Positions 1-5,616 of a stretch of 22,107 nt of DNA are shown here, in pieces. Made by a program: the position numbers and the translations under genes. How positions within the stretch are numbered: the stretch's first letter is position 1; every line of letters begins with the position of its first letter. The stretch comes from Campylobacterota bacterium (lineage in GTDB: Bacteria; Campylobacterota; Campylobacteria; Campylobacterales; Sulfurovaceae), in assembly GCA_030595845.1 (NCBI GenBank), contig JAUVCL010000013.1:1-22107 (forward strand), written 5' to 3'. The notes below the pieces were generated by a model that was given only the letters and a program-made list of their open reading frames with translations, was not told the origin of the DNA and made no database searches.

Positions 1-561
1 ATCAAAAAGTGGTGTCATATCTTTGTTTTCATCTTCCATTTCCCATTTAGCATAACCATCTCTAGCTGCTGCATACAGTACCGGGAATTCAAGTTGTTCT
101 TCGTTAGCATCAAGAGCAACAAGAAGGTCAAATACTTCATCTAGTACTCTATCTGGATCTGAACCGTCTTTGTCGATCTTGTTGATAACAACAACAGGTA
201 TAAGACCAAAACCAATCGCTTTTTTCAAAACAAATTTAGTTTGAGGCATCACACCTTCTTGCGCATCTACCAAAAGAAGTACACCATCTACCATCTTAAG
301 AACACGTTCAACTTCCCCACCGAAATCGGCGTGACCCGGAGTATCGATAATGTTGATCTTGTGATCACCATAAGTGATCGCCGTGTTTTTAGAAAGGATC
401 GTGATCCCTCTCTCTTTTTCGATGTCATTAGAATCCATCGCTCTCTCTTCTACTTGCTGGTGTGCTGCATACGTACCAGACTGCTGAAGAAGTTCATCAA
501 CAAGTGTTGTTTTACCGTGGTCAACGTGTGCGATAACGGCAATATTTTTAATCTTTTGCAT
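1..561 (-). CDS. typA: Ribosome-associated GTPase TypA/BipA (N-terminal part)
   Basis: The gene starts with ATG at 561 and runs off the left edge, leaving 187 residues. TypA/BipA is a translational GTPase that binds ribosomes and supports subunit assembly and stress or low-temperature adaptation. The visible part is the G domain: the P-loop HVDHGKTT near residue 12, the switch I segment with EKERGITI, the G3 motif DTPGHADFGGEVERV, and NKID as G4. The order MDSNDIEKERGITILSKNTAI is typical of TypA rather than of EF-G, LepA or SelB. It lies downstream of dgt on the same strand with 110 bases between, and that gap holds its own likely promoter. The domains after G are outside the window. Family assignment is sure; completeness cannot be judged. 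Confidence 0.95.
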   Translation of the reverse strand, partial: MQKIKNIAVIAHVDHGKTTLVDELLQQSGTYAAHQQVEERAMDSNDIEKERGITILSKNTAITYGDHKINIIDTPGHADFGGEVERVLKMVDGVLLLVDAQEGVMPQTKFVLKKAIGFGLIPVVVINKIDKDGSDPDRVLDEVFDLLVALDANEEQLEFPVLYAAARDGYAKWEMEDENKDMTPLFD

Positions 562-605
562 AAAATGTCCTGAAATGGGGTGTGATACCCTAGTATTTTT
601 CGCGC

Positions 606-611
606 ATTATA
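606..611 (-). promoter_or_regulatory. Probable -10 element of typA
   Basis: Read on the minus strand this is a perfect TATAAT, 45 bases before the typA ATG. An AGGA ribosome binding site lies between them. No good -35 hexamer is visible, which is usual for promoters of this bacterial group. Inferred from sequence only. Confidence 0.5.
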
Positions 612-649
612 TCGAAAAGTTACTATAGAGTAGATTTTTTATTATAATT

Positions 650-671
650 GGTGTTGTGGGGACACAACACC
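650..671 (-). terminator. Hairpin directly after the dgt stop codon
   Basis: A perfect 9-bp stem (GGTGTTGTG / CACAACACC) with a 4-base loop begins at the base next to the dgt stop codon. On the dgt strand it is followed by an AT-rich stretch but not by a run of T, so it is an imperfect intrinsic terminator or an mRNA 3'-end stabiliser. Confidence 0.45.
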
Positions 672-1775
672 CTACAGGGACAAACCGTAAAGTTCATGAT
701 AGGTTTTCATCGCATAACGATCTGTCATAGCAGCAATATAATCTGCAACAACCCGCTCTTTTGTACGCAGATCAAAAAGAGCTTTTTGGTGAGGCGGAAG
801 TAAATCTTTATCTTCTGTAAATGCTTTATAAAGTCCTTTGATACACTGTTTCCCCGCATGCATTTTACGTGCTATTTTTTCATGTTTATACAGCTTCTTT
901 AGAAGTAGTTTTTTCAACTTTTTAAGCTGTGTTGCTGTCTCTTTGGAAAACCCCACCGGTAATTTTTCTTCTGCATTTAAAGTCACACAAATAGGTACAC
1001 TTTGACGGTATTTTTTTGCACCTTCTTTTGAGTTTTCAATGAAGTCTTCCACCAGTAACTTTATAAGTCCTGCAACAAAGCGATGACGATAAAGGTTTTC
1101 TTTTCTCGAGATACCTTCTTTTTGTACCATTGCATCTACCCGTAAACATAGTGCATCGTCCAATAAGTCATCAAAAGAGATAAGTCCGTATTTGATACCA
1201 TCATCAATATCATGAGAAGTATAGGCTATTTCATCTGCATGATCGACTACCATAGCTTCAAGAGAGGGATGTTTCTCTAGATCAAAACGTGCATCCAAAC
1301 CTGCGAAAAAAGGTTTTTTATACGGGTAGGAATGTTTAAGTACCCCTTCAAGCGTTGCAAATGTCAAATTGAGCCCATCAAAATCTTTATAGCGTTTTTC
1401 CAACTTTGTTAACACTCTAAATGACTGAAAATTATGTTCAAATCCTAAAGGTCTACCATCTTCTTTAAGGAGCCTGTCTAACTCGTCACCGCCCACATGC
1501 CCAAAAGGTGTATGTCCCAGATCATGTGAAAGTGCGATTACTTCGGCAAGGGTTTCATTGAGTTCTAACATGCGAGAAAGTGTGCGTGCTATTTGAGAGA
1601 CTTCAAGGGAATGTGTAAGTCTTGTACGAAAATAATCCCCTTCATGATTCAAAAAAACCTGGGTTTTATACTCCAGACGTCTAAATGAAGAGCAGTGAAG
1701 TACCCTGTCCCTATCTCTGGCGTAGGGGTCTCTGAAGTCTTCTTCAAAACTAAAAAATCTTTCGTTTGCTTGCAC
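672..1775 (-). CDS. dgt: Deoxyguanosinetriphosphate triphosphohydrolase-like HD protein
   Basis: This is an HD-domain dNTP triphosphohydrolase of the bacterial Dgt-like family, which splits dNTPs to deoxynucleoside and triphosphate and helps balance the nucleotide pool. The metal site is visible in order: the His of LTHSLEVSQIAR, the HD pair in LSHDLGHTPFGH, and the late Asp in VVDHADEIAYTSHDIDDG. The N-terminal DPYARDRDRVLHCSSFRRLEYKTQVF block is also typical. I place the start at GTG 1775 (367 aa) because AGGA lies 8 bases before it; a TTG at 1790 would add five residues. It is divergent from thyX, another dNTP-metabolism gene, across about 60 bases. Substrate preference cannot be read from sequence. 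Confidence 0.9.
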   Translation of the reverse strand: MQANERFFSFEEDFRDPYARDRDRVLHCSSFRRLEYKTQVFLNHEGDYFRTRLTHSLEVSQIARTLSRMLELNETLAEVIALSHDLGHTPFGHVGGDELDRLLKEDGRPLGFEHNFQSFRVLTKLEKRYKDFDGLNLTFATLEGVLKHSYPYKKPFFAGLDARFDLEKHPSLEAMVVDHADEIAYTSHDIDDGIKYGLISFDDLLDDALCLRVDAMVQKEGISRKENLYRHRFVAGLIKLLVEDFIENSKEGAKKYRQSVPICVTLNAEEKLPVGFSKETATQLKKLKKLLLKKLYKHEKIARKMHAGKQCIKGLYKAFTEDKDLLPPHQKALFDLRTKERVVADYIAAMTDRYAMKTYHELYGLSL

Positions 1776-1800
1776 TATACTTATCCTCAAATTATATTGC

Positions 1801-1827
1801 TATAATTGTAGCTAAATAATTTTGGAG
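1801..1827 (+). promoter_or_regulatory. thyX -10 element and ribosome binding site
   Basis: A perfect TATAAT at 1801-1806 lies in the dgt-thyX divergent gap, followed by TTTGGAG at 1821-1827, seven bases before the thyX ATG. No clear -35 element is visible. Confidence 0.5.
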
Positions 1828-1834
1828 TGCTCTG

Positions 1835-2674
1835 ATGGAAAAAATAACAATGTACCATATCGAATATGAAAAACCAAAAGTTACACTTTTACAACAGTCT
1901 GGGCTTGGTGTTGCAGAGATCGCTGCAAGAACCTGTTATGACTCTTTTGAAAACTCTGAGAATGAATGTGTAAAAATAGCTATGGAACATTTGGATACAG
2001 AAGCGATTAACAACATTGATGACTCTGATCTGCTTTCAAACCTGGCATGGGTACATCACCATCACTCTATCATTGAACATGCTACTTTGAGTTTTTTGGT
2101 ACAAGGTACGAGTAGGGGTGTCCTTCAGGAACATGCACGGCATAGACTCCAAGCTATCTCTGTAAGATCTACCCGTTACACCATGTCCTCTGTCATCAAT
2201 GCTTTTGTGGCTTCTCTTGAAAGTGCTGATAGTTTTGCATTCTTTTTAGAAAAAGTACTTGCTTTGAACCTTTTTGTGGTCACCGATGAGCAATACTTAG
2301 CCATTGAAATAAAAGCAATGTATGATAAATTGCAATTTCAATTTGAAAGAGACAGTAACTTTCTTAAAAATGCCATTGCAAAATCATCCCTGCCTTTTAT
2401 TGCTGACTGCAAAGGGGATGCCCAAACACTTTTTGACGCCTTTCAAATGGGTAAGAAAAAAAGAAATGTGGGTGACGGATTTAAACATATTGTTTCAGAC
2501 AACTGGAAAGTAGATATGGTCGTCACCTTTAACATACGCTCTCTCAAAAATTATTTTGATCTTCGAGATTCTGGCGCTGCATGGTTCCAGATACAATGGC
2601 TGGCAAAAGCCATGAAAGAGGTTACCCCCATCAAATATTTAAAGCTTATTGACAAAGAACATAAAAATAATTGA
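1835..2674 (+). CDS. thyX: Flavin-dependent thymidylate synthase ThyX
   Basis: ThyX makes dTMP from dUMP using FAD, NAD(P)H and methylenetetrahydrofolate, replacing ThyA. The signature RHRx7S is present: R102-H103-R104, then seven residues, then S112, followed by TRY. The preceding WVHHHHSIIEHATLSF block is also a family hallmark. At 279 aa it is full length. ATG 1835 is supported by GGAG seven bases upstream. Its last 72 codons and terminator are repeated as a separate fragment near 21.7 kb, so the 3' third of this gene may be a hybrid: the 5' part resident and the 3' part brought in with the downstream formate dehydrogenase block. The reading frame is intact, so it should be functional. Confidence 0.95.
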   Translation: MEKITMYHIEYEKPKVTLLQQSGLGVAEIAARTCYDSFENSENECVKIAMEHLDTEAINNIDDSDLLSNLAWVHHHHSIIEHATLSFLVQGTSRGVLQEHARHRLQAISVRSTRYTMSSVINAFVASLESADSFAFFLEKVLALNLFVVTDEQYLAIEIKAMYDKLQFQFERDSNFLKNAIAKSSLPFIADCKGDAQTLFDAFQMGKKKRNVGDGFKHIVSDNWKVDMVVTFNIRSLKNYFDLRDSGAAWFQIQWLAKAMKEVTPIKYLKLIDKEHKNN

Positions 2675-2700
2675 TGAATATGACGACTATAGTCATTTTT
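2459..2700 (+). repeat. Direct repeat, copy 1 (thyX 3' end plus terminator)
   Basis: This segment matches 21681-21922 in the same orientation with a constant offset of 19,222 bases. Over the 216 coding bases, 14 differ, 13 of them synonymous; the first 51 bases are identical. Homology continues through the hairpin after the stop codon and fades after about 2700. Confidence 0.95.
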
Positions 2701-2701
2701 T
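2680..2701 (+). terminator. thyX intrinsic terminator
   Basis: ATGAC and GTCAT arms enclose a 7-base loop and are followed by six T. The stem is short (5 bp). The same arms, with a different loop, follow the truncated thyX copy at 21902-21918. Confidence 0.6.
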
Positions 2702-2703
2702 GT

Positions 2704-2717
2704 ACATTTGTAAATGT
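2704..2717 (+). promoter_or_regulatory. Short inverted repeat ACATTT-GT-AAATGT
   Basis: A 6-bp perfect inverted repeat with a 2-base spacer lies just after the thyX terminator and about 110 bases before the first formate dehydrogenase operon gene. It could be an operator, but no regulator can be assigned to it. Confidence 0.3.
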
Positions 2718-2784
2718 CATGCGTGAACACTTAAAAACTCCAAAATTTAAATAGTGTAATGCAACGGTTAACTTTTAAGGAGTA

Positions 2785-2816
2785 TAATTATGTTAGATTT
2801 AAATCTAACATAATTA
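2785..2816 (+). promoter_or_regulatory. 32-bp perfect palindrome before the formate dehydrogenase operon
   Basis: The left arm TAATTATGTTAGATTT is followed, without spacer, by its exact reverse complement. The palindrome ends against the AGGAG ribosome binding site (2816-2820) of the ferredoxin gene. A TATAAT at 2783-2788 overlaps its left edge. It could be an operator overlapping the promoter, or an mRNA hairpin beside the ribosome binding site. Its presence is certain from the sequence; its function is inferred. Confidence 0.65.
2790..2813 (+). other. Possible 7-codon leader peptide inside the palindrome
   Basis: AAGGAG at 2777-2782 is correctly spaced before an ATG that opens a tiny frame, M-L-D-L-N-L-T-stop, lying wholly within the palindrome. 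Three of seven residues are Leu. Translation of it would melt the hairpin next to the true start, as in translational attenuation. It may equally be chance. Confidence 0.25.
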
Positions 2817-2828
2817 GGAGACAAAGAC

Positions 2829-4532
2829 ATGCAAGAGTTTGTCTATTTTAGTCCCGACACACTTGACTTTCCACTTCCGGAGAGTATTGTAGTTACCTCT
2901 CAAGCTACTACAGAAAATCAAAACCATTATATTATTTCAAATTCAGATGCTGTACCTGCTGAAGTGATTGCCAAAGAGATCAATTTCTATATTAGAAACA
3001 GTCGAGACCCTATAGCAGCACAGATCAAAAATATTGAAAAACTTTATAACATGAATGCTATCAGGTTTGACCTGGGACAAGATATGTCTTATACACAAGA
3101 GGTAGATAACAGACTTCTTCTTGTGTGTACTCAGGAGCAGGAAGGTGAGTTTATATCTCACATATCTTCAGATGAATTCGATCTTTATGCTGTACGACCT
3201 GAGATAGTGATAGAAATTAACGGTCATATAGGTGCGCTTGAAGTGTCTGTTATGAGTAACGGTAAAGAAGTTCCCATAAAAGTATCTCAAGTAGTCTGGT
3301 ATGATCAGCATGAGCTCGCTACAGAGCAGAGTGGTACATTTGATCCACTTGAGAGTTCTCTGGAAGATGTTTTAGAAACGATTCGTAAAAATATAGCACA
3401 TTATGAGTACAAAAAGTTTACGGTTTACGATAAGACAATCTGTCAATATCATGAAAGAAGAGAAGAGATCTGTTCTAAATGTGAAGAAGTTTGTCCTACG
3501 GTTGCGATCGTCAAACATGATGAAGAGAAACATTTGGAGTTTTCACAGATCGACTGTCACGGTTGTGGAGGTTGTATCTCTGTATGTCCTTCCGGTGCTT
3601 TGGATTATGCCCCATCGAACAGAGAATCCATTTTTGAAATAGCAAAAGAGATGCAAGGACACATTCCTCTTATTATCCCAAGAAATATGAATATTGATAC
3701 TTTGGATGTTGACTTGAAAACGGGCATTTTACCATTGGCTCTTGAGGGTGAGAAATTTTTGCATGAAGGTACCTTTCTGACACTGGCTCAGGAGAGTGCT
3801 TCCCAAGTGATCTTTTACTCTGACTTCATTTCCAAAGGAAGCAGAGATGCTATCTCTATACTCAACCAGATCTATCAGAAGAAATATGGTGTAGATGCTG
3901 TATTGGTTGCAATGAATGAGAAAGAACTGACAGTGGCTTTGGAAAAAGTTTCTTTCGTAGCAAATTCAAGATATACCTTCAATGAAGAGGGTGCTAAAAA
4001 AAGAGAGATCTTTGCGATCCGTCTGAGAGATCTTGTGGGTAATGAGAACTTAGGTGAAGTGAATACGGGAGAACATGTGCATTATGGACATGTGGAAGTT
4101 AAAGAGTCCAACTGTACTTTATGTCTTGTCTGTGTAGGTGCCTGTAATGTGGGTGCGCTTATTGCCAATGCAGAGGACAATACACTCCGACTCAATGCCA
4201 GCATTTGTACGATGTGCGGGTACTGTGAAGTTTCCTGTCCTGAGACAGATTGTTTGACGATCAAAAAAGATGTCATAGAACTCAAACCTTCCTGGTTTAA
4301 AGAGGAAGTTTTGGCAAAAGATACGCTCTTTGAATGTGTGGAGTGTGGAAAACCTTTTGCAACCACAAAAGCAGTACAGAAGATCGCGGATATGATGGCA
4401 CCTATTTTTGCAAATGATCCTATTAAAGAGCGAACACTTTATTGCTGTGAAGATTGTAAGCCAAAAATTATGATGGAGAGCTATATGAAGAATCCTGGAG
4501 ATTATAATAATGAAACAGGAGGGTTGAGATGA
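2829..4532 (+). CDS. Multi-cluster 4Fe-4S ferredoxin heading the formate dehydrogenase operon
   Basis: This 567-residue soluble protein has no signal peptide. It carries four Cys groups of the [4Fe-4S] ferredoxin type in two pairs: C215/C218/C222 and C243/C246/C249/C253, then groups starting at C429 and C460. A C-terminal group (C503-x2-C506 and C539-C540-x2-C543) looks like a zinc-ribbon or rubredoxin-like knuckle. About 175 residues without Cys separate the two ferredoxin pairs. Such proteins precede fdhABC in related bacteria, but their role is not settled; cytoplasmic electron transfer or maturation of the enzyme is plausible. ATG 2829 has AGGAG eight bases before it. The stop overlaps the next start by 4 bases (ATGA), implying coupled translation. 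Confidence 0.8.
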   Translation: MQEFVYFSPDTLDFPLPESIVVTSQATTENQNHYIISNSDAVPAEVIAKEINFYIRNSRDPIAAQIKNIEKLYNMNAIRFDLGQDMSYTQEVDNRLLLVCTQEQEGEFISHISSDEFDLYAVRPEIVIEINGHIGALEVSVMSNGKEVPIKVSQVVWYDQHELATEQSGTFDPLESSLEDVLETIRKNIAHYEYKKFTVYDKTICQYHERREEICSKCEEVCPTVAIVKHDEEKHLEFSQIDCHGCGGCISVCPSGALDYAPSNRESIFEIAKEMQGHIPLIIPRNMNIDTLDVDLKTGILPLALEGEKFLHEGTFLTLAQESASQVIFYSDFISKGSRDAISILNQIYQKKYGVDAVLVAMNEKELTVALEKVSFVANSRYTFNEEGAKKREIFAIRLRDLVGNENLGEVNTGEHVHYGHVEVKESNCTLCLVCVGACNVGALIANAEDNTLRLNASICTMCGYCEVSCPETDCLTIKKDVIELKPSWFKEEVLAKDTLFECVECGKPFATTKAVQKIADMMAPIFANDPIKERTLYCCEDCKPKIMMESYMKNPGDYNNETGGLR

Positions 4533-5296
4533 GAGATGCAAAAATGGACAAAGCACGATCACTCTATTATGGAATGTTCTCAAGACTCTTTACTCTTTCT
4601 GCTGAGTACAAAAGATATTATGAACTCATTACTCTGGTTGAAACCCTAAAAGCTAATCCTCTGGATGCTTTGTCAGCAGAAGCATTTGAAGGTTTGCATA
4701 TGAAACTTCCTTCCAAGTCCAATGTTGCATTGATGCATGAGTTTGATACCCTGTTCTATGCACCTAAAACCAAGACCATACGAACCACTGCTTCTTATTA
4801 TAACAATGGTGTGGAGAATGGTAAAAAACGTTTGGAGATGCAAAACTTTTTAGCCAAAACCAAGATCCGCCGTGATGAAGATAAATTTTCTGATTATGAA
4901 GACCACATAGGATTTATCTTTACAGTGATGGCGGAATTATCTGAATTGACAGCTTCTGGTGAAAAGGCCTATCAAAATACGGCATATTGTATTTTTGAAG
5001 AGGTTTTGAATGACTTTGTGGATCTCTTTGCTAAAGAACTTTATGAACACCCCCAAGCAGATATTTTTAAAGATGTAGCAGTCATTTTGAAAGCATTCAT
5101 TGAATTTGAACGTATTTACCTGGATGTTTCCATTCCGACGGTTAAACCTTTTGTTGCAGAAGCAGCGGTAGAAGAGGAGATCTCACAAGAAGAGAGAGAA
5201 AGACGTGAGCGAAACAGAGCTTTAAGAGCTTTGGGACCTAAAAAAGAAGATTCCTGTGATCTTTTTGTTGCATCAAACGCCGAAGAGGAGATCTGA
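4529..5296 (+). CDS. TorD/DmsD-family redox enzyme chaperone
   Basis: This 255-residue, helix-rich cytoplasmic protein has the TorD-family layout: an N-terminal YYGMFSRLF segment, a middle MHEFDTLFYAP stretch, and EDHIGFIFTVMAELSEL, resembling the family's E-x-x-DHI core. Members bind the Tat signal or apo-form of molybdo/tungsto-enzymes and hold them until cofactor insertion is complete. Its position, overlapping the ferredoxin gene by 4 bases and two genes before fdhA, makes FdhA the likely client. The last 40 residues are charged and rich in Glu and Arg and are probably a flexible tail. Family assignment rests on motif resemblance and context; the client is inferred. Confidence 0.8.
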   Translation: MRDAKMDKARSLYYGMFSRLFTLSAEYKRYYELITLVETLKANPLDALSAEAFEGLHMKLPSKSNVALMHEFDTLFYAPKTKTIRTTASYYNNGVENGKKRLEMQNFLAKTKIRRDEDKFSDYEDHIGFIFTVMAELSELTASGEKAYQNTAYCIFEEVLNDFVDLFAKELYEHPQADIFKDVAVILKAFIEFERIYLDVSIPTVKPFVAEAAVEEEISQEERERRERNRALRALGPKKEDSCDLFVASNAEEEI

Positions 5297-5311
5297 TGTA
5301 GCAGATTGGGC

Positions 5312-5363
5312 TTTAAACAAGACAGACAAGTCTGTTTTGTTTAAGTCTCAATGACTTTGAGGC
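5312..5363 (+). promoter_or_regulatory. Tandem stem-loops between chaperone and Tat-protein genes
   Basis: The first hairpin (5312-5345) pairs TTAAACAAGACAGAC with GTCTGTTTTGTTTAA, about 15 bp including one G-U, around a very tight loop. The second (5345-5363) pairs GTCTCAA with TTGAGGC around a 5-base loop. Neither is followed by a T-run. They sit inside the operon, so they more likely mark mRNA processing, stabilisation or partial attenuation than termination. Confidence 0.5.
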
Positions 5364-5386
5364 TAAATAAAAAAATGGAGGTAGCT

Positions 5387-5590
5387 ATGCAAGACAGTAG
5401 AAGAAATTTTCTTAAGAAAAGTGCCGTAGTTGCTGGAGCCGCAGCAGTAGGTTCAACAGCAATGGCTATGTCGAATAAAACAAAAAGTAATACAGGATCC
5501 AACGGGGTGATTGTAGGACAGTCTCCTAAAAAAGAGATCATCTATAAAAAAACCGCAGTATGGGAAGAGTATTATAAACAAGCTCTATAA
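5387..5590 (+). CDS. Small Tat-signal protein of formate dehydrogenase region
   Basis: This 67-residue protein is mostly a twin-arginine signal: SRRNFLKKSAVVAGAAAVG, ending in an AMA-type cleavage site near residue 29. The rest is a short Lys-rich tail with KTAVWEEYYKQAL at the end. Small proteins of this kind regularly sit immediately before the catalytic subunit of Tat-exported formate dehydrogenases (the 'formate dehydrogenase region TAT target' family); their function is unknown. I choose ATG 5387, not the upstream ATG at 5351, because GGAGG lies six bases before it and the Tat motif then sits at the N-terminus. It is 26 bases before fdhA, so co-transcribed. Confidence 0.8.
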   Translation: MQDSRRNFLKKSAVVAGAAAVGSTAMAMSNKTKSNTGSNGVIVGQSPKKEIIYKKTAVWEEYYKQAL

Positions 5591-5616
5591 AATTAGTTAA
5601 CGATAAAGGACTAAAT

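Noticed and set aside
241..573. Plus-strand open frame of 110 codons.
   Set aside because: It is antisense to the clearly coding typA G domain, has no ribosome binding site, and its protein resembles nothing.
4119..4583. Minus-strand open frame of 154 codons.
   Set aside because: It lies opposite the Cys-rich end of the ferredoxin and the chaperone start; its many Cys and His codons mirror the sense strand.
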